Source: JAJPHW01 sp963799065 (lineage in GTDB: Bacteria; Acidobacteriota; Terriglobia; Terriglobales; Acidobacteriaceae). Taken from it: a stretch of DNA of 64,000 bases. Under the pieces are notes generated by a model. It was given only the letters and a program-made list of their open reading frames with translations, had not been told where the DNA came from and did not search any database. Positions 1-8,639 of this stretch are shown here, piece by piece. The stretch is taken from NCBI GenBank assembly GCA_963799065.1, contig CAWCVJ010000001.1, positions 2,046,001 to 2,110,000 on the forward strand, read 5' to 3'. Each line of letters begins with the position of its first letter. Within the stretch, counting starts at the first letter, position 1. The position numbers were made by a program, and so were the translations under genes.

Positions 1-360
1 AATACCACGACCGAGCAAATGAAGATGTTCGTCACCCGCCTCGGCTTCAATTCCAAAGCGGTGATCACTGGAGACGTGACACAAATCGATCTGCCCAACG
101 CCCGCCGCAGCGGACTGCTCGAGGCCGTCGAGATTCTGAAGAAAGTGGAAGGACTTTCTTTCTGTTATTTCGACGATGGAGATGTGGTGCGTCATCACCT
201 GGTGCAGCGCATCATTCGTGCATACGACGAACACAAGTCGCATCCTACGCAGCGTCAGTTGCCTCTGTTGAGTGCCGAGCCGACTCACGCGGATGATAGT
301 GTCGCTGGTACGGTCGCGCCCACGCCCTTGTCGGCGGCGGGATTGCAGCACCGCCAGTAA
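1..360 (+). CDS. phoH: PhoH-family ATPase, C-terminal part (5' end outside window)
   Basis: The open frame enters from the left edge and ends at TAA 358-360, so only about 119 C-terminal residues are present. The visible stretch TRLGFNSKAVITGDVTQIDL followed by a conserved segment with SGL and Asp/Val-rich sequence is typical of the C-terminal half of PhoH-like ATPases. PhoH proteins are cytoplasmic P-loop ATPases linked to RNA metabolism, but their exact role is unsettled. The last 35 or so residues are low-complexity and probably a disordered tail. The gene sits directly upstream of ybeY, the usual bacterial arrangement, which supports the family call. The Walker A region is not in the window. 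Confidence 0.93.
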   Translation, partial: NTTTEQMKMFVTRLGFNSKAVITGDVTQIDLPNARRSGLLEAVEILKKVEGLSFCYFDDGDVVRHHLVQRIIRAYDEHKSHPTQRQLPLLSAEPTHADDSVAGTVAPTPLSAAGLQHRQ

Positions 361-369
361 TTAGTAACC

Positions 370-873
370 TTGGTGATCGCTCCCAAATCCGGTGCGGGTT
401 TGAACGTCGCGGCTTTAACGCGATTTGTGAGGCAGGCGGCCACCAAGGTTCGGCTGCGCGGCAACGTAAACGTGCTGGTCACTTGCAATCGCGAAATGCG
501 ATCCCTGAATCGTCGTTTTCGCGGCAAGGATAAGGCGACCGATGTGCTGTCGTTCCCTGCCCCAGAGGTTGGGATGAAAGAAGAGTCTGGTGACATTGCG
601 GTCTCGCTGGAGATCGCTCGGCAGAATTCGCGCCTCCTCGGCCACAGCGCTCAAGACGAGCTGAAGATTCTCATCCTGCACGGATTGCTTCACCTCGCGG
701 GATACGATCACGAGAACGACCACGGCGAGATGGCCCGAAAAGAACAGAGGTTGCGCAAGGCGCTCGATTTGCCAATTGCACTGATCGCCCGCGTCGAAGC
801 TCCAGCCACAAGGAGCAATCCGAAGACTTCGCGCAAGAAATCCGTCGAACGATCTGGGAGCAACCGCGCATGA
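370..873 (+). CDS. ybeY: Endoribonuclease YbeY
   Basis: YbeY is a single-domain zinc metalloprotein that acts in 16S rRNA 3'-end maturation and ribosome quality control in the cytoplasm. The signature HGLLHLAGYDHENDH carries the three metal-binding histidines (HxxxHxxxxxH pattern) at about residues 113-123, and DVLSFP at about residue 58 is also family-typical. The start used is TTG at 370, followed at once by GTG; there is no better ATG before the conserved core. The 167 residues are normal, with a basic Ser/Arg-rich C-terminal tail of about 25 residues. It lies 9 bases after phoH and its stop overlaps the start of the next gene (ATGA), so the three genes are very probably one operon. Confidence 0.95.
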   Translation: MVIAPKSGAGLNVAALTRFVRQAATKVRLRGNVNVLVTCNREMRSLNRRFRGKDKATDVLSFPAPEVGMKEESGDIAVSLEIARQNSRLLGHSAQDELKILILHGLLHLAGYDHENDHGEMARKEQRLRKALDLPIALIARVEAPATRSNPKTSRKKSVERSGSNRA

Positions 874-2120
874 TGATCGCCATCGCAATCATCGTTGCCT
901 TACTTCTGTGGCTGCTCGCTCTGGTCTCTTATGTCGACCGAATCTACGCTGAGATCGGCAAGTTTCTATCACGCGAATTTCAGGACAACATCGACGTCTT
1001 TGAACACGACATCGAACCGCACTTGCATGTCAGCCGTAATCGCGCGGCACTCTCCATGGCGATGCTGGGCCAGCTCACCATGGCGGCCATCGCCATGATC
1101 GTCGGCTTCATCGTTTTTCGCGATCGCGCCTGGAGCACGGAAGAAATGCTGGAAGCCGTGCTCAGCCTGATTCTTGTGGTCATCGTATTCAATCGCTTCA
1201 TCCCGTTCGTGTTCTTCTCGCGCACCAAAGGAGAATGGCTCAAGCCGTGGACACTCTTCCTCCGCATCTTGATTTATCTCGTCCTGCCCGCCACGCTCGT
1301 GCTCGGATTCCTACAATCCGTCGCAGCGTTGACGAAAGAGCACTCCGACGAGGAACCGGAAACGCAGTCGGAGGCGGTGGAAGCGCTCATCGAAGCTGGA
1401 CAAGAAGAGGGCATCCTCGATAGTTCCAATCGTGACCTGATCCAGTCCGTCGTCGAGTTTGGCGAAAAAACCGTACGCGAGGCCATGAAGCCTCGCCCTG
1501 AGATCGTTGCGGTCGAGCAGAAAACCACGATCGAACAACTGATCGAACTACTGCGCGAGAAGCATTTCTCGCGTATTCCCGTCTATCGCGAAAGCATTCA
1601 CCACATCGTCGGCATCGTTTATGCACAGGATGTGTTGCAAGTAACCGACACCGAAGCTCGCACCCGAACTGTCGAGAGCATCATGCGACGCGATGTCTAT
1701 TTCGTCCCCGAGAGCAAGCTAGGGAGCGACCTTCTTCGCGAAATGCAAAAGAGCAACATCCGCATGGCCATCGTGATCGACGAATATGGCGGCGTGGCCG
1801 GTCTCGTCACCATCGAAGACTTAGTGGAAGAAATCGTGGGCGAAATTCGCGATGAGCACGAGAAAACAGAAGTCGTGCGCGAGAGCGATCATTCCTATAC
1901 CGTCTCCGGCAGCATGGACATAGACCGTCTCAACGAACTCTTCGGCGTGCGCCTGGAAGAAAAGGAGTCGGCCACTGTTGCCGGATTGGTCAGCGAACTC
2001 GCCGGCCGCATCCCACTCCCCGGAGAAGTCGTGGAAGAAGACGGCCTGCGATTCGAAGTCCTGGAATCCACCGAACGCCGCGTGGAACGTGTCCGCATTT
2101 CCCTGCTCCAACCAAAATAG
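870..2120 (+). CDS. CorC/HlyC-type CBS-pair membrane protein
   Basis: Hydrophobic helices occupy roughly residues 1-20, 65-85, 90-110 and 130-150. They are followed by a tandem CBS pair (about residues 200-320; MKPRPEIVAVE at its start, VIDEYGGVAGLVTIEDLVEE at its end) and a C-terminal CorC_HlyC-type domain (about 330-410, with SGSMDIDRLNELF and AGLVSELAGRIPLPGE). This architecture belongs to the CNNM/CorC family, implicated in magnesium or cobalt efflux and often misnamed hemolysin. The CBS pair commonly binds adenine nucleotides. Translation is coupled to ybeY by an ATGA overlap, and era follows 14 bases downstream. The substrate cannot be read from the sequence. Confidence 0.88.
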   Translation: MMIAIAIIVALLLWLLALVSYVDRIYAEIGKFLSREFQDNIDVFEHDIEPHLHVSRNRAALSMAMLGQLTMAAIAMIVGFIVFRDRAWSTEEMLEAVLSLILVVIVFNRFIPFVFFSRTKGEWLKPWTLFLRILIYLVLPATLVLGFLQSVAALTKEHSDEEPETQSEAVEALIEAGQEEGILDSSNRDLIQSVVEFGEKTVREAMKPRPEIVAVEQKTTIEQLIELLREKHFSRIPVYRESIHHIVGIVYAQDVLQVTDTEARTRTVESIMRRDVYFVPESKLGSDLLREMQKSNIRMAIVIDEYGGVAGLVTIEDLVEEIVGEIRDEHEKTEVVRESDHSYTVSGSMDIDRLNELFGVRLEEKESATVAGLVSELAGRIPLPGEVVEEDGLRFEVLESTERRVERVRISLLQPK

Positions 2121-2134
2121 CGCACAATAGACAA

Positions 2135-3079
2135 ATGGCCTTTCACTCTGGATTCGTCTGCATCATCGGACGCCCCAATGCAGGTAAATCCACGCTGCTG
2201 AACGCGCTGGTGGGCGAGAGGCTCGCTATCGTCAGCCCCAAACCGCAAACCACCCGCAATCGCATTCAGGGCGTCATCCACATCCCGAAGGCCAAGGGCA
2301 AGGCAGGCGGACAAATCATTCTGCTCGATACTCCCGGAATCCATCGTCCCGACACTTCGCTGGGGCGCAAGATGATGGCCGAGGTTCGCGCCGGACTCGA
2401 CGGCTGCGATCTCATCCTGCTCATTGCCGATGCTAAGAAGCGAATCGCGGCGGAGGAGCAGTTAGTTCTCGATATGGTCAAGAAGGCCAAGCCTCCCGCG
2501 TATCTCCTGCTCAACAAGGTCGACCTCATTACCGGTGGAAAACAAAAGCTTTTGCCAATCATCGCGCAATGGTCTGCGCTGCACACTTTCAAGGAAATCA
2601 TTCCGATATCCGCCCGCAAGCGCGAAGGACTCGACTTGCTTCTCGAAAAACTGCTCAAGGCAATGCCCGAGGGCCCGCGTTATTTCCCAGAAGATCAAGT
2701 TACCGACCAGCCTACCCGCTTTATGGTGGCGGAAATTATCCGCGAGCAATTGCTAACCGAGACGCAGGAAGAAGTCCCCTACGCCACTACAGTTGTGATT
2801 GAACGATACGAAGAAGGCGCGAAGCTCACGCGCATCGCCGCCGCCATCTTCTGCGAGCGCGAGGGCCAAAAGCGCATCGTCATCGGCAAAGGTGCATCGA
2901 TGCTGAAGAAGATCGGTACAGCCGCCCGGCTGCAAATCGAAGAGATGGTTGGGACGAAAGTTTATCTCGAACTCTTCGTGAAGGTGAAAGCCGACTGGCG
3001 CGAGTCCCGTGACTTCGTCGAAGAACTCGATTGGCGTCGCGAACAACTCGTTGGCGCTGATCTCAAGCTGCCGGGCTAA
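2135..3079 (+). CDS. era: GTPase Era
   Basis: Era is an essential GTPase that binds 16S rRNA and assists 30S subunit maturation. The G motifs are all visible: G1 GRPNAGKST near residue 12, G3 DTPGIH near 65, G4 NKVD near 128 and G5 ISARK near 160. The C-terminal KH domain spans about residues 205-300 and contains VIGKGASMLKKIGTAAR, its RNA-binding GxxG-containing segment. Length (314 residues) is normal. It is the last gene of the phoH-ybeY-corC-era group, a combination linking ribosome maturation factors, and it converges with the regulator gene that ends at 3089, only 9 bases away. Confidence 0.97.
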   Translation: MAFHSGFVCIIGRPNAGKSTLLNALVGERLAIVSPKPQTTRNRIQGVIHIPKAKGKAGGQIILLDTPGIHRPDTSLGRKMMAEVRAGLDGCDLILLIADAKKRIAAEEQLVLDMVKKAKPPAYLLLNKVDLITGGKQKLLPIIAQWSALHTFKEIIPISARKREGLDLLLEKLLKAMPEGPRYFPEDQVTDQPTRFMVAEIIREQLLTETQEEVPYATTVVIERYEEGAKLTRIAAAIFCEREGQKRIVIGKGASMLKKIGTAARLQIEEMVGTKVYLELFVKVKADWRESRDFVEELDWRREQLVGADLKLPG

Positions 3080-3088
3080 GCGAACTGT

Positions 3089-4441
3089 CTACTCTTTGAC
3101 GGTAATTCCCAACGCCTTCATCTTGCGATAAAGATGGCTACGCTCCAGCCCCAGCGTCTCTGCCGTCCGGCTGACGTTGCCGTGATTTTCATCCAGCTTC
3201 TTCAGGATGTAATCGCGCTCATACGCTGACCGAGCTTCGTGCAGCGTCGATGACTCGCCCCCACCCCGCCGGCTGCCATCGCGATAGATCAGCGGCGGCA
3301 GATGCTTGCGTTCGAAGCGCGTGGCCGTGGGATTCATGATCACGATGCGTTCGATCAAATTGCGAAGCTCACGAACATTTCCCGGCCACGAATAGCGAGT
3401 AAGCAGATCGATGGCTTCTTCCGTCATCTCTCGCGGACGCCGACCGTATGCCGCCGAAAACTCCTTGAGGAAATGCCGCGCGAGCAGCGCGATGTCTTCT
3501 CTTCTCTCGCGCAGCGGCGGCACAGAAAACGGAATCACGTTGAGCCGATAAAACAAATCCTCCCGAAAATTTCCGCGCGAGATTTCTTCTTCGAGGTCTT
3601 TATTAGTCGACGCAATCACCCGCACATCCACTGCGACCGGATCTTCGCTGCCCACCGGCGTCACTCTTTGTTCATCGAACGTCCGCAATACCTTCGACTG
3701 CGTTTTCAGGCTCATGTCGCCAATTTCGTCTAGAAATAAGGTGCCACCGTGAGCTCGCTGAAACGTCCCTTCCTTATCGGTGGTTGCCGTCGGAAACGCG
3801 CCTTTGAGATGACCGAAGAGTTCACTCTCGATCAAATCCTCAGGAATGGCAGCGCAATTCACCACCACAAAAATCTCGTCCTTGCGCAGGCTCTGCGCAT
3901 GAATGGCTTGGGCGACCAACTCTTTGCCTGTGCCTGATTCGCCGAAAATCAATACTCGCCCGTTTGTTGGCGCCATCAGCTGAATCTGTTGTCGCAATGC
4001 TTTGGTCGGGACACTGTCCCCAATGATCGAATTGCGTGGAGCAAGCTGACGCTTCAGCTCGCGATTCTCCTGCGCCAGACGGCGCGCATCGATCGCGTGC
4101 TTAATCAAGATCAGAGTCTTATCGACCGAGAGCGGCTTCTCCAGAAAATCGAACGCGCCCAGCTTGGTCGCACGAACTGCGGTTTCAATCGTGCCATGCC
4201 CGGAAATCATAATGACTTCGGGAGCGCTCTCACCACCGCGAATCTTCTCGAGCGTGGCCAGGCCGTCCATATGGGGCAGCCAAATGTCCAACATCACGAC
4301 GTCAAACGTGCGCTTGCGTAACATTTCAAGGCAGGCCTCGCCGCTGTCGACGGAGGTGACCGCATAGCCCTCATCTTCGAGCACCCCGCCCAGCGATTGG
4401 CGAATGCTGGGCTCGTCGTCTACGATGAGGATGTTATGCAT
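3089..4441 (-). CDS. NtrX/NtrC-type response regulator with altered GAFTGA loop
   Basis: Three domains: receiver (residues 1-120, phosphoacceptor Asp52 in VVMLDIWLP), AAA+ domain (about 140-370; Walker A GESGTGKE, Walker B GGTLFLDEIGDM, arginine-finger segment FREDLFYRLNV) and a Fis-type helix-turn-helix at the C-terminus (NVSRTAETLGLERSHLYRKM). The start chosen is ATG 4441 because the receiver begins there (MHNILIVDDEPS); an upstream in-frame extension of 17 residues lies inside the kinase gene and looks unlike protein. The gene overlaps the kinase stop by 8 bases. The loop that contacts sigma-54 normally reads GAFTGA; here it reads GAFPTA, so classical sigma-54 activation is doubtful. Otherwise length (450) and motifs are complete. 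Confidence 0.9.
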   Translation of the reverse strand: MHNILIVDDEPSIRQSLGGVLEDEGYAVTSVDSGEACLEMLRKRTFDVVMLDIWLPHMDGLATLEKIRGGESAPEVIMISGHGTIETAVRATKLGAFDFLEKPLSVDKTLILIKHAIDARRLAQENRELKRQLAPRNSIIGDSVPTKALRQQIQLMAPTNGRVLIFGESGTGKELVAQAIHAQSLRKDEIFVVVNCAAIPEDLIESELFGHLKGAFPTATTDKEGTFQRAHGGTLFLDEIGDMSLKTQSKVLRTFDEQRVTPVGSEDPVAVDVRVIASTNKDLEEEISRGNFREDLFYRLNVIPFSVPPLRERREDIALLARHFLKEFSAAYGRRPREMTEEAIDLLTRYSWPGNVRELRNLIERIVIMNPTATRFERKHLPPLIYRDGSRRGGGESSTLHEARSAYERDYILKKLDENHGNVSRTAETLGLERSHLYRKMKALGITVKE

Positions 4442-6659
4442 GCTGTGCTGTAAGCGCGATCGCGGCCGCCTCGGCTGTGGCTGGCAACTCAATAATGAAG
4501 CGGCTCCCGGAGGGTTGATTCTCCTCCACTCGAATCGAGCCGCGATGTTCTTCCACGATGCGACTCACAATGGCCAGCCCCAGGCCGGTTCCACGCCCCT
4601 TGGTCGAAAAATAAGGCAGGAACAAACGCTCCTTTAACTCCGGCGTCACTCCGTGTCCGGTATCGCTGACGGTAATCTCGATCGTGTCGTGGTTGGCCAG
4701 AAAGCATGTGGTGATGCGAACCTCACGCACAGAGGACTGTTCCAAAGCCTCGGCTGCGTTGTCTACGAGATTCGCCAGCGCTCGCTTGATGCCTTCCGGA
4801 TCCGCCATCACGTGCGGCAGAGTGGGATCGAGTTCAGTGGTCACGCGTACGTTATCGAGACGGCCATCGAACATGTCCAGCGTCTTGCGCACAAGTCCAT
4901 TGATGTCCGCAGACTGCGGTCGCACGGTGGGAAAGCGCGCGAGCACCGAAAACTCATCGACCAGAGCCCGCACCGTATCCACCGATGACACAATCGTCTC
5001 CGCGCAACTCAACATGATCTGCGTCGACTTAGGATCTCCTGGCTGATCGCGCTGCAAGTGCTTGCGAATGCGGTCCGCGGAAAGAGCAATCGGGGTCAGA
5101 GGATTCTTGATTTCGTGCGCTACTCGTCGCGCCACTTCCCGCCATGCAACCTGCTTCTGCGCTCGCAGCAGATCTGACAGGTCTTCGAAAACCAGGACAT
5201 ACCCTAAACTCTGCCCGTCATGATTGAGCGTGGCCACGGTAACGGCCAGATTAAGCTTCTCGTGCGATGTCAACTCGATTTGAGTGGTAGTGGTCCCCAT
5301 CCGATCGGCGCGTCGTAAGAGTGGGGTTAAATCTTCCACCAGTTCAGCCGGGAAAATGTCCACAAGTTGAGCGCCAATAAGAATATGCGGGGAACCCGCC
5401 CCTTGCAGCGAGCCAAACACTCGCAGCAACGCGTGGTTGGCATGGGTCACCGTTCGGCTGGCATTCAGCGACAGCACTCCCGTCGGAATGCTTTCAAGAA
5501 TAGTTTCGATGTGCCTGCGCCGTTGCTCCAGTTCCAGGCTTGCGCCTTCGATCTGTGTGCGCCGGACGCCCAACTCTTCCGCCATCTGATTGAAAGAACG
5601 TACGAGGTCGCCAATCTCATCCGCCGCCGGCACCTCCACGCGATAGTCGAGACGCCCCCGCGACACTTCCTGCATGGCCTGCGCCAGAGCCGAAACCGGG
5701 CGCGTCACCAGCTTGGAAAGAAAAAGCGCCAGCCATGTGGTGGCGAAAAGAACTAGTACCGTCAGCAGCAGCAGGATGTCCATGTAGGTACGGCGCAGCA
5801 AACGGCTTTCGTGTTTCAGATCCGTGTAACGCCGCTGGCTGTCCTCAGCCCGCTTCAGCATGGCGGAAAAATCATCCGGCAAAGGAACGGCGACGACCAC
5901 TTCTCCGCCGTCGATTCCAGGAATCGTCGAGGTTCCCAGAATGTATTCCGTCTTGCCCCAGCTAAAATGCGTCGGACCGTCCGCAGGGCCGTGCTTACCC
6001 GGAATCGAAGTTTTGAGAGCGTCCCAAGCCGCTGGCGCGTCAATGTCTCCTTCCGGATTTCCACCCAGCAATACGAATGCAAATCCGTCTTGCAAACTCC
6101 TTTCTTGGCGCTGTAGGGCCAAGTGAAGCTGGGTCGCGTCGTGATTTTGCAGGGACAGCGAAACTTCCGGCGAATTCGCGATCGACTGCGCCTCGACTCC
6201 CGCGTTCTGCGCAGCATAACGAGTCAGCAAATCCGCCATGGAAAGAGCGTCCTGCCGCAAGCTCTCCGTCGGATTCGAAAACCAGCGATCAATCGAACGG
6301 TTCATCAGGCCGTAAGCGAACCAGAACATCACGATGGTGGGTAAGAAAGAGAGCAACAAACTGGCGACCACAAGCCGGGTGCGGAACTTGGATCCGATTA
6401 CGCCCGACCGCCGCTCGGCAAAAAGCTTCAACAAATTGCGCGCCAACACAAACGTCAGCGCGACGAACAACAAGAAGATCAATACCGAGAGCGCCGCAAA
6501 AAACAATAACTGCTGATTGCTGTCCGGCTTCAAAAATGGCAGGTCGAACGAGGTTTGGGGCAGAATCAAAGCGAACACCAGCGCCACGGCAATCGAAAGC
6601 AGGATGACCGCCTTCTTTCTCTTCGAAGCCTTCTCCGGCACTGTGGCAATCTCTGGCAT
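4434..6659 (-). CDS. NtrY-type membrane sensor histidine kinase
   Basis: A 741-residue kinase with three N-terminal transmembrane helices (about residues 17-36, 50-73, 95-117), a sensory region to about residue 290, a fourth helix (about 295-320), a HAMP domain (PVSALAQAMQEVSRGRLDYR), a PAS-like domain (about 385-495), a HisKA domain with the phosphorylated His in RRVAHEIKNPLTP, and a HATPase domain (N box NLVDNAAEAL, G1 DTGHGV, G2 GRGTGLGLAIV). This is the NtrY layout. It lies between a lipoprotein gene (5 bases upstream) and its regulator (8-base overlap), so it and the downstream regulator very likely form a two-component pair. The name NtrY reflects architecture; a role in nitrogen control is not shown. 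Confidence 0.9.
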   Translation of the reverse strand: MPEIATVPEKASKRKKAVILLSIAVALVFALILPQTSFDLPFLKPDSNQQLLFFAALSVLIFLLFVALTFVLARNLLKLFAERRSGVIGSKFRTRLVVASLLLSFLPTIVMFWFAYGLMNRSIDRWFSNPTESLRQDALSMADLLTRYAAQNAGVEAQSIANSPEVSLSLQNHDATQLHLALQRQERSLQDGFAFVLLGGNPEGDIDAPAAWDALKTSIPGKHGPADGPTHFSWGKTEYILGTSTIPGIDGGEVVVAVPLPDDFSAMLKRAEDSQRRYTDLKHESRLLRRTYMDILLLLTVLVLFATTWLALFLSKLVTRPVSALAQAMQEVSRGRLDYRVEVPAADEIGDLVRSFNQMAEELGVRRTQIEGASLELEQRRRHIETILESIPTGVLSLNASRTVTHANHALLRVFGSLQGAGSPHILIGAQLVDIFPAELVEDLTPLLRRADRMGTTTTQIELTSHEKLNLAVTVATLNHDGQSLGYVLVFEDLSDLLRAQKQVAWREVARRVAHEIKNPLTPIALSADRIRKHLQRDQPGDPKSTQIMLSCAETIVSSVDTVRALVDEFSVLARFPTVRPQSADINGLVRKTLDMFDGRLDNVRVTTELDPTLPHVMADPEGIKRALANLVDNAAEALEQSSVREVRITTCFLANHDTIEITVSDTGHGVTPELKERLFLPYFSTKGRGTGLGLAIVSRIVEEHRGSIRVEENQPSGSRFIIELPATAEAAAIALTAQHA

Positions 6660-6663
6660 TGAC

Positions 6664-7278
6664 TTACTTTTCGACGCGAATGAAATCTCCCGTGCTGGCG
6701 TTCACATCCACCGCGAGCTTAGGCTCATCGCGATTCTCGCCATAGATGACATGCCAAATCAACTGCGCCGTATTGTGATTCCAATCCACCGTGAAATGTA
6801 CCGGGACATCGGAGGACTTGGCCAGAAGTGCGTCGCCGCCATGTTTCTGAGCGGTGGCGATCGCCTGATCGGAATCGATTTTGAGGAAGGCGATGTCAAA
6901 TGGCTGGGTGGAAGAATTCGTGGGACTGTAAGAGTCCTCGGGCCCGGGAGAGATGCCGCGAGCTGGCGCGTTCGGGTCGTCGGTACCCGACCAGGTGTAG
7001 GGCTTTACACTTTTTTGACGAGCCGAAGCGAACGACGCCCGCCAGATCGCCGACTTGCCATGATGCCCACCGGCGTCTTTGGTCGGCTGTGATTCCAGCC
7101 GAAAGGGTTGTGCGTCGGGCGCCCACCCGTGAGCCGCGACGTAGAGTTTCTGTAGGGCGGCGCGGCCGGTAACCAACTCGGATGGAGTTACCGCCGGCTG
7201 CTCAGCCGCTTTCTGCGGTTGACGGGTACACCCTGACAGCGCCAATATCAGCAACAGAAAAATCGCACTCGACTTCAT
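6664..7278 (-). CDS. Putative lipoprotein with PepSY-like C-terminus
   Basis: The start at ATG 7278 is preceded by a good ribosome site (AAAGAGGG) and begins a lipoprotein signal peptide, MKSSAIFLLLILALSGC, with the lipidated Cys at residue 17. The remaining 187 residues are soluble. The end (LAVDVNASTGDFIRVEK) resembles the strand ending of PepSY domains, which is weak evidence only. It is the first gene of an apparent operon with the NtrY-type kinase (stop 6664, kinase start 6659), so it may be an envelope partner of that sensor. No enzymatic motif is visible. The promoter region is shared with the divergent gene at 7355 and carries a perfect inverted repeat. Confidence 0.7.
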   Translation of the reverse strand: MKSSAIFLLLILALSGCTRQPQKAAEQPAVTPSELVTGRAALQKLYVAAHGWAPDAQPFRLESQPTKDAGGHHGKSAIWRASFASARQKSVKPYTWSGTDDPNAPARGISPGPEDSYSPTNSSTQPFDIAFLKIDSDQAIATAQKHGGDALLAKSSDVPVHFTVDWNHNTAQLIWHVIYGENRDEPKLAVDVNASTGDFIRVEK

Positions 7279-7293
7279 AAACCCTCTTTCGCC

Positions 7294-7332
7294 GTAGAAT
7301 AAGTGGGACACATGGCAACGCCCTTATTCTAC
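7294..7332. promoter_or_regulatory. Perfect 10-bp inverted repeat in a divergent promoter region
   Basis: GTAGAATAAG at 7294-7303 and CTTATTCTAC at 7323-7332 are exact reverse complements separated by 19 bases. Each arm contains TAGAAT, a 5 of 6 match to the sigma-70 -10 hexamer, reading outward toward one of the two divergent genes (lipoprotein at 7278 and DinB-like protein at 7355). This could be a pair of symmetric -10 elements, an operator, or both. No convincing -35 hexamers were seen. Confidence 0.5.
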
Positions 7333-7354
7333 AAGAGAGAAATCGGGGTTCATT

Positions 7355-7921
7355 GTGAAACCGAAGCCGCCGTCCGACCTTGATCGATTAAAAGAAGCCC
7401 TTCGGGCCGCCATCGCAGGCATGACGCCAGAGGAGGCTGCGCGAAAGCCTGGCTTCCATCCTCGAAGGCCTGGGAATGGAGGAAGCGGGCAAACACCCAG
7501 GGACAAGTGGAGCGCCGCGGAAATACTGGAGCACCTCGATCGCAGCTACACGGGAAGCGCCAAAGCCTTTGAACGCTGTCTCGATCAGAAGAAGCCTTCC
7601 AGTACCAAAGCAACGCTGAAGGACAGAATCGCAGCCCTGGCCGTGGTCCGCTTTGGCTATCTCCCGCAAGGCCGGCAAGCGCCAACGTACACACTTCCCA
7701 AAGGGGTGGCCGCGGCGGAGCTTCCCGGCTTGATCGAACGGCATCTGGCCGAGTTGGACGACCTCATTAGCCGTTGCGAACAACAGTTCGGAGAGAACGC
7801 GAAACTGTTGGATCACCCTTTCATCGGCCCGTTATCCGGCAGGCAATGGAGAAAGTTTCATCTCGTGCATGGGCGCCATCACATCAAGCAAATCAAAGCA
7901 TTGCGCGCGCAGCCGCTTTAG
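7355..7921 (+). CDS. DinB-superfamily / DUF1569-like protein
   Basis: A 188-residue soluble protein starting at GTG 7355. The pattern DKWSAAEILEHLDRSY near residue 49 and the C-terminal FHLVHGRHHIKQIKAL are characteristic of the DinB/YfiT four-helix bundle superfamily, in which histidines from three helices bind a metal; the first His here is in EHLDRS and the second pair in the HGRHH segment. Related proteins include thiol transferases and DNA-damage-inducible proteins, but the reaction cannot be told from sequence. It is transcribed divergently from the lipoprotein-kinase-regulator group and converges with the coiled-coil protein gene at 7943. Confidence 0.7.
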   Translation: MKPKPPSDLDRLKEALRAAIAGMTPEEAARKPGFHPRRPGNGGSGQTPRDKWSAAEILEHLDRSYTGSAKAFERCLDQKKPSSTKATLKDRIAALAVVRFGYLPQGRQAPTYTLPKGVAAAELPGLIERHLAELDDLISRCEQQFGENAKLLDHPFIGPLSGRQWRKFHLVHGRHHIKQIKALRAQPL

Positions 7922-7942
7922 CGCGCCGCCCCTCAACCGCAA

Positions 7943-8581
7943 CTATTCCCTAGCCGACGAGGATGCGCCCGCCTTGCGAGCTTCTTCTTCCATGTCATCC
8001 AATTTTTGTTTCGCGGCTTCCAGCGCTTTCTGCTTCTGATCGATGTCACTCTTGTACTGAGTGTTTTCCTTGTCCCACTCGGCGGAGTTACGCAAGCGGT
8101 TGCCCACGTCGCCATACATCTCCGCAGCCTTAAGCTGATACTCCTTCTGGGCCACGTCCAGCTCCCGGGTCGCAAGATCAACTTGATTTTTCTGCTCCGC
8201 CATTTTGCTCTTCCATGTGTCGTCCAGCTTTTGCTGGTCGGCAGCCGTAACGGGAGGCTGGGTTTCTTTCGTGTCGGAAGTCTTGCGGGCTTCCGCATCG
8301 GGTTTCGCGACTTCTGGACCGCCTTCACCCGGTTGGGCCGCATCCGCGACTTTGTTGGCATCGTCCGCCGGCGGTTTACCCACGACGCTAAGTTTGTCAT
8401 CCATGGGAAGGTTATCGTTGTCGAACTTTTTCGCCGAGGCGGGCGCGTCTTTCCCTTTTCGCACGGAACGAGCGTAGTCGCCTAGTGAATCGGTTGGCGT
8501 TTGGCTTTGGGCTGAGGCCGGGCAAACCAGCGCGCCGTTTAGAATCATCGCCACCAGCAGAACTTTTGCGTTGAGTGTCAT
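7943..8581 (-). CDS. Secreted coiled-coil protein of unknown function
   Basis: It begins with a signal peptide (residues 1 to about 25, cleavage after PASA-Q), followed by a conserved-looking segment LGDYARSVRKGKDAP, an acidic Ala/Pro-rich linker, and from about residue 115 a charged heptad-like region (QKLDDTWKSKMAEQ, QKQKALEAAKQKLDDMEEE) that should form a coiled coil. No catalytic motif is seen. Exported proteins with an N-terminal LGDxAR element occur in acidobacteria (from memory, not checked). It lies 58 bases downstream of the PilD and degenerate-kinase genes on the same strand, so co-transcription with them is possible. Residual frame openings on the same strand (7933-8400) are shadows. 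Confidence 0.7.
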   Translation of the reverse strand: MTLNAKVLLVAMILNGALVCPASAQSQTPTDSLGDYARSVRKGKDAPASAKKFDNDNLPMDDKLSVVGKPPADDANKVADAAQPGEGGPEVAKPDAEARKTSDTKETQPPVTAADQQKLDDTWKSKMAEQKNQVDLATRELDVAQKEYQLKAAEMYGDVGNRLRNSAEWDKENTQYKSDIDQKQKALEAAKQKLDDMEEEARKAGASSSARE

Positions 8582-8639
8582 TTTTTCTCCCGTATCAAGA
8601 TATGTCGTGCTCGCCGCAGGTCGTCACGCGACGCCATTC

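Noticed and set aside
4442..4492. 17-residue upstream extension of the response regulator
   Set aside because: It lies inside the kinase gene, and the receiver domain starts precisely at the internal ATG 4441.
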